Positions 42,575-55,271 of a stretch of DNA of 64,000 nt are shown here, piece by piece. Source of the DNA: Semisulcospira habei (taxonomy: Eukaryota > Mollusca > Gastropoda > Semisulcospiridae); NCBI GenBank assembly GCA_036245525.1, contig BTPG01000005.1, positions 117,885,188 through 117,949,187 of the forward strand, read 5' to 3'. Within the stretch, counting starts at the first letter, position 1. Each line of letters starts with the position of its first letter. The notes under the pieces are model-generated. The model had not been told where the DNA came from. It saw only the letters and a program-made list of their open reading frames with translations, and searched no databases. The position numbers and the translations under genes were made by a program.

Positions 42575-43135
42575 TTAAAGGGGCACGCCCAACCTTTTTT
42601 AATGCTTCAGTTCGCAAAAAGCTTTTACTGGGATTCAGTATACATACCCACTTAGACAGTGACCACCCTATTGTCCCACCAAATGCTTTCTTTCATCCGT
42701 TCAAAGCGAAAAGAGGACCGCTGGAATCTTGTGACTGAACGCCATGAAAAGATTGCTTCTGATAGGCGATGGTAGCTGACGTCATAACTATTCTACACGA
42801 CCTTAGGTCATCTGCATAATTATAACCAATCGGAGAAAAGATGGTGTTTGAACCAGCGAAGAAAACAAGAAAGTATCATCGACTCGTGCTGACAATGACA
42901 GACTCGGAATTGAAGAGAAGAAAGAGGAAGAGAGACAAGATACCCCTAAGTAGAACTGACATCGGACAAAGGAATATAGACATGTGGCAACGCGTAAAGC
43001 AAGAGCATGGCTTGACCGCCCATCTAAAATTTGTCCCTTTCCTGCTGAATCGGTGAGTAATCCACTACGGTCTTTGTCAGTAGAATTTATCTCTTACTGA
43101 TTTTGCAAGGTTTTAAACCTGTTTCATCATATCAC
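42575..43135 (+). mobile_element. Transposon-like repeat G, copy 2, with a spliceable exon
   Basis: Begins TTAAAGGGGCACGCCCAACC and matches the inverted copy at 21132-21735. It carries a 71-codon frame from the ATG at 42841 (basic KRRKRKRDK, then DIGQRNIDMWQRVKQEHGL and FVPFLLNR), which ends at a consensus donor, CGGTGAGT at 43051-43058. The I-x-x-x-W-x-x-L/V-K and F-L-L-x-R pattern resembles the short N-terminal module of several transposon-derived proteins. The TTAA flank with AGGGGC terminus is compatible with Kolobok or piggyBac target choice. It lies inside ELOVL intron 1. Identity is uncertain. Confidence 0.5.
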
Positions 43136-43831
43136 TAGTTACGTGCAGAAAGTGGGTATAAATACCAATGTTCTGTTTCAATGATGGAACGCGCTGTGCG
43201 TTTCCGAGGGGTAAAGGATCAAAAGTCAAACTAGGCCCGGCACCGTGGAAGCTAGCTGGTTTCAGTGGCGAGTCACTGAAATAAGCCACGCCTTCATCAT
43301 GATCGTTACTAGTAAATACTAGCAGGTTAAGCAGAACCCGCATTGTGATTTTGACAGCATAGCGAATATGGAAGGTTTACTTTACTTTTCTCATGAAATT
43401 GACATCAAAGGGATGCCAGAAAACATCAGTACATGTGTGCACTGACACGTGTGTTCACCACACCGATGACCTCGCGACCTGCAGTATTGCGATACACTGA
43501 TAGTCAGCTAGGCTCTGTCTTGTGACGTAGGCTCATCAAGCAATGGAATTGTCCGCGAAATTCCGCGGGAAAAAGAAATCGTCCGCGAAATTAAAAAGAC
43601 GTTTCCGCGAAAAACCATTGTGGGTAGCAAAACAAAGCACCGGTTTTATTCCGCGACAGAACATGACGCAGCAGGCTGTGTCCGTGGCCTGCCTGAGTGC
43701 GCACTGCACTCAGAACTTAGGCGGGCAGACCCAAGGTGCCCCCTCAATTCCCCCCCCCCCCCCCCTCCCCATTGCTACCAGGGGTTCTCCTGGTGTCCTT
43801 TTGGTGCTGCACGATCGCACGTTGATTCAAC
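43136..43831. other. Intronic, no firm feature
   Basis: Contains a C-run at 43749-43772 and a local triplication of TCCGCGAAATT-like words at 43549-43615. No gene. Confidence 0.45.
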
Positions 43832-44632
43832 ATGGCTAGGAAAGAGAGCAAGCATATGCACGAGACCGACGAAAGTGATGAAGAAAGCGGAATTTTTTAT
43901 TCGAGGAAAAAGAAGTTATTGCTACTTCAGTGCAGACCTTTCATTCGAAATATGCAGAGAAGTATCCTTTGATTCAGAAGAGCGAGAAAGGCCCACAGTA
44001 TGCCTTTTGCATTGCGTGCAGATGTGATTTTTCTATAGCCCATGGTGTTATTGATGACTGCAGGAGGCATGTCAAGGCACAAAAACATGTTAATGCATCA
44101 AAGCCGAAGAGTGCTAATGCCATCACGAACTTCTTTGCTCAGAAGAAGGTGACCGGGCCGTCGGTTGAAGAGGTTACCCGCGCTCAAACCATGATGGTGG
44201 AACTGATCGCAGAATTCAACCTGCTGCTCGCCGCAGCTGATTATTTCAGTGAAGCTTTCAAGTTGATGTTCAAGGACTCAAAAATAGCAGCCGACTTTAC
44301 TTGTGAGCCAAGAGAGAGTTGATGAGTTCTTGAATGGGGTCAAAGACGTGACTGATGAAACTGGTGGCAGAAAATTCCAACATCTGCCAGAGTACATGCA
44401 AGGAATTCTGACCATCCCTCGCTCCACTTCACACTGCGAGCAGATCTTCAGCAGTGTCAGGAAGAACAGGACTGACACCAGAGCAAGCATTGGACATGAG
44501 ACTCTACAAGCTCTCCTTGTGGTAAAGTCCAAGCCAGGCAAACCATATCAGAGAGTGATGGGGTACACAAGTCAGGAGCTTGTAGAACTGAAATCCTGCT
44601 ACAAGGAAACTCTGAGAAAGAAAAAGAAATAA
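43832..44632 (+). pseudogene. hAT-type transposase with internal deletion
   Basis: Possible start at ATG 43832 (MARKESKHMHETDESDEESG), then a frameshift near 43925 into HSKYAEKYPLIQKSEKG. A BED-like zinc finger follows (YAFCIACRCDF, then CRRHVKAQKH; Cys-x2-Cys...His). RAQTMMVELIAEFNLLLA and FKLMFKDSKIA match the conserved start of the hAT core in a family seen in fish and insects. At ~44300 the sequence jumps, with a frame change, straight to the C-terminal dimerisation region (IPRSTSHCEQIFSSVRKNRT and then LQALLVVKS), so the RNase-H-like catalytic core (several hundred residues) is missing. It encodes no active transposase and is best seen as a non-autonomous derivative. It lies in ELOVL intron 1 on the same strand. 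Confidence 0.75.
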
Positions 44633-45636
44633 CGCATGCTGTTGGTGACTAACTTTCAGTGATGCTGATTAACATAATTCGTGAAAGTGTAATAAGTGTT
44701 GGAAAGGTTAGGGCTCTTTTATAATGAACAGTATTAGTATTTTGATTATTCATAATCATAACAGTATCTTCATTTAAGAGAGGAGGAACAAGACACATCT
44801 CTGTGTGTTTTACTTTAGCAACTAACTGAATTGGCTTATTTTGTTTTATTCTAACAGTTTAGTACTTTTTGAATTTAACAAAAAAGAAAAAAGTTATTTT
44901 TTTGTGTTTGCTTGGTCACAGATTACACTCACAGTACTTTTTTGTTGTTGTTATTTTGTGAGTTTAAAGTGAGAAGAATGTCTTATGAATAATCTTGAAT
45001 AATGCAATTGGTACTAGAAATAAACAAAAATCCAATCAGAATAGTGACTTTCGAGTCAATTGAACCCACATATGTTGACATGATGGTTAATTATTGATGA
45101 CAAGATGGTTGGTTGTTGATGTTGTGGAATTGGTTTAGTCATTTGTCAATAATTTGTAATGTTCTTTCATTTACGTACACACACATGCAGCATTTTTTAC
45201 TTTACCATCAAAGTCAGATGGTTTCATTCTCTTCACTATTGATAAGTCTCCAAAACTACTGAAAATTGTGGTTTTCTGTTGGGCAAACTACTGAAAGTCA
45301 TTTTTAGGGGTAGGCAGGTCTGCCATGGACAAGCGACAGTACCAGAAATGATACCCCTGTGCCGTGTGTGGCACCGCTGCTGCGATTCACAGTTTTCAGA
45401 GTTCATGGTTGTGTGTATTTCCATGGCTAAAGCACGACGGCACACGGATGACATGCGCAATGTGCATAGAGGTGAACTCAATAAGCAAGTCCAGAAATTT
45501 GAACAGAAATAAGTTTGTCAGTTTTTTGGAGAGTGGTCGATCCATCTTCTGGTACACAGGTATTGGGCAAAAGCTCTAAAATTGGAGAAATACGTCTTTC
45601 AGGTTAAATGGGTTGAAACCAACTTTTAAGTACATT

Positions 45637-45687
<51 letters not shown>
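44498..45687. repeat. First copy of an exact 1.19-kb duplication flanking the N gap
   Basis: Bases 44498-45687 recur at 45698-46887 with a constant 1,200-bp offset and no difference that I can find. The block holds the end of the hAT remnant, A/T-rich intron and the start of a (CT)n array. The second copy begins directly after the Ns. Confidence 0.9.
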
Positions 45688-45697
45688 NNNNNNNNNN
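45688..45697. other. Assembly gap (10 N)
   Basis: Ten Ns between the (CT)n array and the repeated sequence. Confidence 1.
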
Positions 45698-46973
<1,276 letters not shown>

Positions 46974-47239
46974 AGAGTTTAGACAAGTCAGACTTTGGTT
47001 GTCAATTTGCATTCAGCAGAAAAGGCTATATTCTCAGTTACAATACATTCTCAAATGATCATACAGATAAATACATTATGCGTTTTTCTGTGAGAGGGAG
47101 ATATGATTTTGCTCGATGGCTCCACAGTTAAAAAAATCAGTATCGTGGAAAAGACACACGCACTGTGACGCAACAAATTTAAAGAGGAGAGAGCGAAATG
47201 AGTTAATTTATTTTTAAAAAAAACATACATATGATGCAG

Positions 47240-47755
47240 TTTCTGCCTCACGTGTGAAGCAAAAGGGAGTATGTTTTGGGCCAGTGATCGTCCACCGTCT
47301 GTCGTCCGTCTGCCGTCATCCGTGGTCAACATTAACGTTGGCATTTTCTCAGAGACTATTCAAGCCACATTCCTCAAACTTGGCCCAAGGATACTTTGTG
47401 GTAAGACCTTTCTAAACATACCAATTTGAGTGACCTCTCACAAAGGTCAGGGGATCAGGAAATGTGACAAAAGTAGCTATATTTGTACATAATTTTTTTT
47501 TCTCAAAATACTATTCACAACTTCCAACCCAAACTTTGTACAAAGATACCTGATGGTAATACCTTTCTATACGTACTAATTTGGATGACCCGTCAGAACA
47601 GTCAAGGGTCACAAGAGGCTGGCAAATGTGTGTAAAATGCTGATTTTTGATAAAATTGTAGATTTTCCCAAATTTTTGCAAAATTTTCAACCAATTTTGC
47701 TGCTGCACAAAGGTCACACATATGTGAATCGGTCATACATGTGAGCCATAATGGC
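47240..47755 (+). repeat. Dispersed repeat H, copy 2
   Basis: TTCTCAGAGACTATTCAAGC, CTTGGCCCAAGGATACTTTG and CATACCAATTTGAGTGACC, with a second internal unit (ACTATTCACAACTTCCAACC, CAAAGATACCTGATGGTAA). It ends AATCGGTCATACATGTGAGC and then a TTTGCCTTTCTTG tail. Longer than copy 1. Confidence 0.8.
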
Positions 47756-48694
47756 TTTGCCTTTCTTGTTTTTAAATAAATTTGCGGACCCTCTATTATG
47801 CTCAAATGGGGGTCTGTGTACCCTCTAAAGTTTATACCTGGGGGTCTACAGGCCCTTTAACCTGTTGTGAAAACAGAAGCCCTGTCAAACAGTATGTATT
47901 TCTTTACCAATATCTGTCTCCTTGAGTGGATTTGAACTAACTTTTTTTAAAGTGTGTGAAATGGGCACGTGAAGCGCACAGCACAGCACGCTAGTAAAGG
48001 TGAACTGGATTTAATGGCAGATTTGTTGGTGTGCCTCTAGGGAACGGTACTTGTTCAATTTCCTTGAGTGCAGCTAATGGTGTGATAGGACTTGCTATTG
48101 TACTGGGGCGGAGAGCGTGTCTGTCAGCTTCCTGTAAAAATCGGCCATTTCTAGCAAGCACAAAACCCATAGGCTGACGTTGGACACAGTTGACCCATGT
48201 GCAAAATGCAGCCAACAGCCTGAGTTTTTTTTGTTGCTTACTGTGCCGTATTGTATGTTCTGCTTCTTTTGTGATGAGCTCTATGTACTGTCCCCAGTAG
48301 CAAAACGTCTTTGGGCCCACTGTGGCTGCCATGGGTGTGAGAGTCTTTGCTTACTCTCTTGTAAAATGACGATTTGTTTCTGTCAAAACTTTTTACCGTT
48401 GATAAATAAAGTTTCATCATCATCTATCTATCGCTAATTGCTTATACAGATACTGCCATTGCCATGGAAACAACAAGGGTAGTTTTGTGATGCTAGCCCA
48501 TGACAATTTGTAATGTCTGCTTCGAGGTCTGTGCTAGTGCAACATTTGTGTTCATTCCCAGTCAGTGTACCTCACTTGTGCCCAGGGGGGTAATAGACAC
48601 TAGCAAAGTAACCTGACATCCACTGTAATTTGAAAAGTCATTTTGAAAGTAATTCAAACCCTCATTTCATCACAGTGCCTGGCTCCCTCACCTC
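47756..48694. other. Intronic, no recognisable feature
   Basis: About 940 bp of ELOVL intron 1 with no supported gene or repeat. Confidence 0.45.
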
Positions 48695-48914
48695 TTAACC
48701 CCTTTTACCCCCAAGGTCCCATTTCTCAAATTTTGGAGGTGTTGCCTAACGACTATATACCAGTTGTAGGAGATGGATTGATCATGATATCATAATTCAA
48801 GGGTAGTGCCGGATGAGCTTGGTGCCATTAGGTGCCAAGCTCATCTGGCACTACCCTTGAATTATCATGATCAATCCATCTCCTGCTGCAGGGTCCCTGG
48901 GCTAAATGGGTTAA
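48695..48914. mobile_element. TTAA-ended palindromic MITE (A-type), copy 20
   Basis: Complete. Both arms carry the same departures from the family: GGATGAGCTTGGTGCC on the left, GGTGCCAAGCTCATC on the right, and GATTGATCATGAT paired with ATCATGATCAATC. Confidence 0.9.
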
Positions 48915-48934
48915 ATAAAGAGGAGGAGAGAAAA

Positions 48935-49612
48935 ATTGTTTGTGTCGCATGCAATAGGAAAACTGTCTATGTAATGGGCCAGTGCTTGTCGGCCTGCCAT
49001 CCGTCTTTAAACGTTGGCATTTTCTCAGAGACTATTCAAGCCACAGTCTTCAAACTTGGCCCAAGGATACTTTGTGGCAAGACCTTTTTAGGCATGCCAG
49101 TTTGAGTGATCTCTCAAAGGCCAAGGTCACAGGGGCTCAGGAAATAGGTATAAAATAGCCATATTTTGACAATTTGTTTCTTCTCAAATACTATTCACAA
49201 TTTCAAGCCCAAACTTGGTACAAAGATACCTGATGGTAAGACCTTCCTATGCATGCTAATTTGGATGAACCCACGAAAACGTCAGGAGTCAGGAGGGACC
49301 AGGAAGTAGTTAAAATAAAATAATAGCCTTTTAAAAAAAAAACAAATGTTGTTTTTAATCAAATACTATAAACTTACAACTTCAGCCCCTAATTTGGTAA
49401 GACCTCCATATGCATGCTAATTTGATTGACCATTCTATGCATACTAATTTGGTTCACTATACGCCCAAGTCCAGGGTCACATGAGATTGATAAGAGAGAG
49501 CAGGTACAAAAGCCAACCCTTTACTTATGTTAGACCACTTCAAACATTTCAGTGACCTGTCAGTTTTGTGGGTTGGTCATGCACATGAGCCTTAAGGGCG
49601 TTGCCATTTTTG
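48935..49612 (+). repeat. Dispersed repeat H, copy 3
   Basis: The same order of words as copy 2, with up to three internal sub-units (ACTATTCACAATTTCAAGCC, CAAAGATACCTGATGGTAAG, ATGCATGCTAATTTGGATGA). It ends GGTTGGTCATGCACATGAGC. Confidence 0.8.
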
Positions 49613-49847
49613 TTTAGTTGTTTGTTCTGAGATCCCCCTTTCCTCACTGCTTCACGCACTCAGTTTGCATAAAAATATAGGAGCCATTACTTTAGAAGAC
49701 AATTCATATAATTTTTCTGGATGTCTGCACAAAATCTGTTTGTTGTATATGTTTACGGAAACTGTTCTAATAGTAGCAAGCAGAGTGTGTCCAAATGTCT
49801 GGGTCTTCTTCTTGCTACACTGTTTTTGTTTCCTTTGTCACGTTTAC

Positions 49848-50036
49848 TTAACCCATTTAGCCCCACGGCCACATTTCTCATTTTTAGGTCTTCCCTAATG
49901 ACTGTTACTAAAGAATGGATTGACCATGATAATTCAAGGGCAGTGCCAGATTGGATTGGCGCCTGAAAGCGCCAAGCCATTGAATTATCATGGTCAATCC
50001 ATTCCTGCCGTAGGATGTCGGGGCTAAATGTGTTAA
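49848..50036. mobile_element. Palindromic MITE (A-type), copy 21, arm-deleted
   Basis: TTAACCCATTTAGCCCCACG to CGGGGCTAAATGTGTTAA. About 20 bp of the right stem (the complement of GGGCAGTGCC) is deleted. It ends only ~45 bp before the ELOVL exon acceptor. Confidence 0.85.
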
Positions 50037-50080
50037 ACTGATTTTGTAAGCAGTGCTGTGTGCTTTTTTTATCCTCTCAG

Positions 50081-50271
50081 ATCCTCGGACCCGCAACTGG
50101 CTTCTGGTGGCTAATTCCCCATGGCCTGTCTGGGTCCTCACCGCTTCTTACGTCATTATGGTGCTGGTTGGGCCGCGTTTCATGAAGAATCGCCCAGCCC
50201 TCGATCTCAAGTGGTTTCTGGTTGTCTACAACCTTGGTCTTGTAGCTCTCTCACTCTACATGTTCATAGAG
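50081..50271 (+). CDS. ELOVL: ELOVL2/5-like elongase, second coding exon
   Basis: The acceptor is TTTTTTATCCTCTCAG (50065-50080). The exon enters in phase 1, leaves in phase 0 at GAG/GTGATT, and encodes residues 20-83. It starts DPRTRNW, a hallmark of the ELOVL N-terminal region. Two hydrophobic segments follow (VWVLTASYVIMVLVG, and a second around WFLVVYNLGLVALSLYMF) separated by FMKNRPALDLK, which matches the first cytosolic loop of ELOVL2/5. These would be transmembrane helices 1 and 2 in the ER membrane. No stop or frameshift. Confidence 0.9.
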
Positions 50272-51072
50272 GTGATTGTTGATTGACATGCATGTGGCAC
50301 CTGCTGAGCTGACAAGCGGTGAATTAAATAGAATAAAAAGTATAGGGAAGTAAAGGCATCACCCAAAGCCAAAAGTGCACTCAGAGTAGCTCCAAGGGAC
50401 ATAATTTTACATTTCAATTCTGAGAGTGCTCTTCAGTGCTAATGCCATGGAATTGCAGGCTGGTGAGCTTGCATTGCGTCGTAGGACATCAGCTGCCCTT
50501 TTTGTGACTGCAAGACTCACTAGATCTAGAAAAAAAAGGGGGACGGGAGAGAAGGAATGTCAGACCTATCATTTTGAACCTTCCACTGAAACACCCATTG
50601 CAAAAAAGCAATAAATACTACCCCTAACCCCCACCCCCTCGGTGCCCCGCAGTCCACTTGGCTATATCCAGGCCTCCCCACTCCTGGGGAGAGTATAAAT
50701 AGACTCACAATAGACATTGGATTTGCTATTGGGTAGATTTAGGTTGTAGGCGATGACCTAAATCTACCTAACAGCAGGTCCAATGTCTATCGTCAGTATA
50801 TTCATACCCTCCCTGGGAGTGGGGAGGCCTGGATATAGTCAAGTGGACTGTGGGGCACCAGGGGGTAGTCCTTATTGCTTTCAGTGGAAGGCTAAAAATG
50901 ATGTGGAGAATGCATTTGATTGCTACATGTATTTTGTAACGGTACGTTGGACCCCTTGTACATGCAGACATTGATGATATGAACAGCACTGGCAGCTGTG
51001 AGCACAAGGAGGGTTAAATGCCGTTTATGGTACGGTTGCAGGTAGATTACATGTTAGTATGGTGCATTTCAG
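50272..51072. other. ELOVL intron 2
   Basis: 801 bp, from GTGATT to the acceptor TGCATTTCAG. It contains the foldback element at 50569-50902 and little else. Confidence 0.75.
50569..50902. mobile_element. Large foldback element inside ELOVL intron 2
   Basis: Inverted arms of ~130-150 bp, e.g. CAGTCCACTTGGCTATATCC with GGATATAGTCAAGTGGACTG, and AGGCCTCCCCACTCC with GGAGTGGGGAGGCCT. The outer arms (CCTTCCACTGAAA / TTTCAGTGGAAGG) also pair. No gene. The family is distinct from the TTAA MITEs. Confidence 0.85.
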
Positions 51073-51159
51073 ATTTTCCTGAGTGTGTGGGATGCGGATT
51101 ATGACCTGCTGTGTGCCACGTACAACAAAGAGAATTGGACCAAGCCAGCAGAAGACAGG
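51073..51159 (+). CDS. ELOVL: ELOVL2/5-like elongase, third coding exon
   Basis: A phase 0 to phase 0 exon of 29 codons (residues 84-112), with acceptor TTTCAG and donor AGG/GTTAGT. It reads IFLSVWDADYDLLCATYN and then ENWTKPAEDR, the lumenal loop between helices 2 and 3. In ELOVL2/5 the corresponding segment also contains a conserved Cys. Spacing to the neighbouring exons agrees with the family's usual domain order. Confidence 0.88.
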
Positions 51160-51369
51160 GTTAGTATTTAGGCCTAGACTGAGTTAGTTCATACAGTGTT
51201 GCTATAGAGCTCATTGACTCTCTCCCATCGTAACATTCTCAGCGAGTCTGTTCCCTGCAGACGTAGCAGGAAAAGGACGTGTGTTCCCTGGTGACGTACA
51301 TTTTTGGGGTAGATTGAATTAATTTTCACAGCCTCCCAAGCTAACAACCATAGATAAATTGGGTATCGT

Positions 51370-51381
51370 TGGAAAGAGCAT
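51370..51381 (+). repeat. Target-site duplication, left copy
   Basis: TGGAAAGAGCAT, identical to 54571-54582 on the other side of the LINE. Confidence 0.9.
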
Positions 51382-54300
51382 CCTCGCGCTGGGACTATAT
51401 GGCGTTGAGGCGTGTCCCCTGGGTGGTGGATAGGGGGTCCCTCGCGAGAGGGGTGCACCGAATGAAATAAGGTGTCGTGAACCAAGATGGTCTAAGGGAA
51501 GGAGACCCCGACAGAAAACCCCTGGTCCTCCTAGAAAGGGGGTTGGGTGTGGGGGTAGCTTCCCCAACCTGCAAATAAAGAAATAGCTACAGAAACGCCG
51601 ACGAATAGACAAACAGCAATTCCTTTCCTGGAGAAGGAAGGTTCTTCTACCAGAAAATTTATGATGTGTGGTGAAAGCCGGAAGTCTTCGGAAGCCACAA
51701 GACCGAGCCGCCTCTCTATCCAGGGACACAATCATGGGCACATGGAATGTTAAGACCATGTACCAGAGCGGCAAGGCCGTCCAGATAGCAGCGGAAATGC
51801 AAAAGTACAACCTTTCCCTGCTAGGTATCGGTGAAGCCAGATGGACGCAGTCTAGGCAAAAAAAGGCTGTTAAGTGGGGAGATGATTCTGTATTCATTCA
51901 GGTCATGAAGAGGAGAATGACCCCCATACAGAAGGTGTAGCATTCATGCTGTCAACAGTGGCACAGAGAGCGCTGATGGGCTGGGAACCTCTTGGGCCAA
52001 GAATTATCACAGCAGCCAGGAAAAAGATTAAGCTAAACGTCATCCAGTGTTATGCGCCCACTAATGACAGGGACGAGGAAGAGAAACAAGAGTTCTATGA
52101 CCGACTCCAGAGTGCTGTGGACAAATGTGCAGAGCGAGACATCACCATCATCATGGGCGATTTTAATGCCAAAATAGGGGAGGACAACACCGGATACGAA
52201 GAGGTGATGGGGAGACAGGGACTAGGGGAGATGAGTGAGAACGGGGAGAGGTTTGTAGACTTTTGTGTTCTAAACAGACTTGTCATTGGAGGCAGCATCT
52301 TCCCACACAGAAGAATACACAAAGCAACTTGGGTCTCACCTGGCCATACTACAGAGAACCAAATAGACCATATCTGCATGAGCAAGAAATTTAGAAGCTC
52401 CCTCCAAGATGTTCAAGTGAGGAGGGGAGCAGATGTCGCCTCAGACCACCATCTGCTTACCTTAAGAATAAAGCTCAAGTTAAAGAAAAGCCGCACAGAG
52501 ACAAGAAGAAGACAGCGCTATAATGTAGGCCTCCTGAGAGAGACTGGAGTTAGAGAAGAGTTCAGACTGGTGCTGTCCAACCGGTTTCAAGCGCTACAGG
52601 AGCTAGTAAATGAAGAGGAGGCGGTCACCACAGAGCAGCAGTGGAAGGCAGAGAGGCGCTGAACTCAACCTGCAAAGACACTGTAGGGTTCAGGAAACAA
52701 CATCACAAGGACTGGCTGTCGACACAGACCTTGAAGAAGATAGACGTGAGGAAGAAGAAGAAAGCGGTTGTCAACAACAGTCGCATGAGAGCAGCCAAAG
52801 CAAGGGCACAGGAGGAATACTCGGAAGCCAACCGCGAGGTGAAGAGGAGTATTAGGGCAGACACAGACAGCCTGGCAGCAGAGGCAGAAAAGGCAGCAGG
52901 CAGTGGCAACATGAAACAGCTCTACGACATTACCAGAAGATTGTCGGGCAAGTATGGCCATACTGAAAGACCAGTAAAAGACAAAGACGGCAAGCCTATT
53001 GCAGACAGATCAGACCAACTCGAAAGATGGGCCGAGTATTTTGAAGAGTTACTGAACAGACCCACCCCACCCGACCCCCCCAGACATCCAGCCAGCAGAG
53101 ACTGACCTACCCATCAGCTGTGACAGACCCAGCCGGGAAGAGATCAGAAGAGCAGTGGCATTTTTGAAGAACGCCAAAGCAGCAGGGCCAGATGGCATCC
53201 CAGCTGAGGCTTTGAAAGCAGACCTAGAGACAACAGTAGAGCTGCTGTACCCACTGTTTGGAAAGATCTGGGAAGAAGAGGTGATGCCGGCTGACTGGTA
53301 GGAGGGGTACCTAATCAAGCTTCCCAAGAAAGGTGACCTCAGCAAGTGTTCCAACTACAGAGGAATCACCTTGCTGGCAATACCAGGAAAGGTCTTCAAC
53401 AGGATCATCCTGGAGAGAACGAGCTCCGTCGACCCCCAGCTGAGAGACCAGCAAGCAGGATTCCGGAAAAACCGATCATGTACAGACCAGATCGCCACTC
53501 TCCGCATCATCGTGGAACAGTCTCTGGAGTGGAGCTCCCCGCTGTACATCAACTTTGTGGATTACGAGAAAGCATTTGACAGCGTGGACCGAGAGACTTT
53601 GTGGAAACTCCTACGACACTACGGTGTACCCACAAAGCTCGTCTGCCTGATCAAGAGCAGCTACGATGGCATGACATGTCGCGTGATCCACAAAGGGCTT
53701 TTCACCAGGGAGCTCCAGGTCAGAACCGGCGTCAGGCAGGGGTATTTGCTGTCTCTGTTCCTCTTCCTACTGGCCATAGAAGGGGTCATGAAGAGGACCA
53801 CTGAGCAGAGAAGAAGCGGAATACAGTGGACACTGGACACAGCTTGACGACCTCAATTTTGCAGATGACTTGGCTTTACTGTCCCACACTCATCAACAAA
53901 TGCAGGATAAGACCACGAGGCTTGCTGACATCTCGTCCCAAGTGGGCCTCACCATCCACAAACAGAAAACAAAGACAATGAGGCTGAACGCAACCAGGGA
54001 AGAACAAGTCTTGCTTGCTGGCACCCCGTTGGAGGAGGTGGAGTCCTTCACCTATCTCAGGAGCATCATCGACAAAAAAGGCGGCACTGATGCAGATGTC
54101 GGAGCACAAATCGGTAAAGCCAGAGCAGCCTTTCTCCAGTTGAAAAAAGTGTGGAATTCCAGAAAGCTGTCACAACACACTGAAGTCCGCATTTTCAACT
54201 CAAACATAAAAGCAGTTCTCCTATATGGAGCAGAGAATTGGAGGTTGACAAAAACCACAGTCAGACTCTGGGAGAGAACAGAGCAGATAACAGCAGAGAA

Positions 54301-54570
54301 TGAAATTGGGCGAAGAAGATGGGGATGGATTGGTCACAGTCTGAGAAAGCCAGTTTCCAGTATCACTAGGCAGGCATTGTCATGGAACCCCCAGGGAAAG
54401 AGGAAAAGAGGCAGGCGGAGAAACACCTGGCATCGAGACCTCCAAGCAGACATCAAGAGACTGGGAACCACCTGGAGTAAAATAGGAGGAGAAGCACAGG
54501 ACAGGAGTCGCTGGAGGTCTCTCGTCCACAGCCTATACCCTGGGAGGGGTGACAGGCGTAAGTAAGTAAG
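51382..54570 (+). mobile_element. Full-length RTE-like non-LTR retrotransposon, copy 2
   Basis: A 3,189-bp insertion bounded by a perfect 12-bp duplication (TGGAAAGAGCAT). The 3' tail is (GTAA)n. It begins CCTCGCGCTGGGACTATATG, as does copy 1, so this is probably the true 5' end. It lies in intron 3 of the elongase gene in the same orientation as the gene. RTE-type elements are characteristically short (~3.2 kb), with one long ORF and a short repeat tail, which fits. Confidence 0.92.
51668..54565 (+). pseudogene. RTE-like endonuclease/reverse transcriptase, copy 2
   Basis: In order: endonuclease domain from MGTWNVKTM (51734) and LGIGEARWTQS, through MGDFNAKIGEDNTGYE (~52154) and ASDHHLLTLRI (~52440); a basic linker; reverse transcriptase with YRGITLLAIPGK (~53358), FVDYEKAFDSVD (~53560), RTGVRQGYLLSLFLF (~53725), an intact FADDLALL active-site block (~53860) and LYGAENWRLTKTTV (~54220); and a C-terminal RRWGWIGHSLRKP segment. 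The stop codon (TAA) falls inside the GTAA tail. Breaks: frame changes near 51940, 52650, 53090 and 53850, and TAG at ~53299 where copy 1 has Lys. It is less decayed than copy 1, but not intact. Confidence 0.88.
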
Positions 54571-54582
54571 TGGAAAGAGCAT
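54571..54582 (+). repeat. Target-site duplication, right copy
   Basis: TGGAAAGAGCAT directly after the GTAAGTAAGTAAG tail. Confidence 0.9.
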
Positions 54583-55271
54583 TAAAAGTACTTTTCAAAA
54601 CTGCGCGTGTTTGTGCATCAGTTTAGTGGGAAGTCGAACCAATTTGATTATTATGCAACAGAACAAACACGGCAGAACAAAAAATGAGAAACGCGGTTTT
54701 GGTAGCAACAGTGTAAGCACATGCAAGAAAAAACCCAGATTTACTCACCAACATGGCAGAAAATTGTATTCCACAAGCAAAGAAATCGCACAAGAGATCT
54801 GTCCCTTCTTGAATCGCAATTTTATGAGCTAAAAATCACTTTTGAAACCGCGCTCGTGAGGATCAAACAAAATCGTCAGAGACGATCCAAGGCATGCTGT
54901 CGACTACTTTGGCCTTGTTTCGGCACCATCCAACAAGGGCATTCACTTTCAGATATTTTAGAAATGGTTGGTGAAACATTATAGTGGTTGCTTCCCTTAG
55001 ACCGATAGCTCTGTTTCATGCGATTTTAAAAAAACCAACGCAATCCTAGAATACTAGCGACTCGTCTATAGACAGCATGAGCATAAGGCTATAATGTAAG
55101 TGTGTCTCGTTGGCTAAGGGTTTGTTTGGGCTAATGCTAAACCGGAAGCGTTCCGATTGGAAAGAGTTAATGCAAGCAGTTTGTGTGAAATCAGCATGTT
55201 TTGGGGAGGCGTTACTGTGAAGTTGGGGAGAAAAAAGGAAATGTTTGTGTATTGTGTTTTCAAATAGTTTG

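Noticed and set aside
45236..45579. Frames with a zinc-finger-like Cys pattern (CAVCG, WLKHDGTRMTCAMC) between the hAT end and the CT array
   Set aside because: Suggestive of a second hAT-type zinc finger, but too short and split between frames to support; it is also duplicated by the assembly error.
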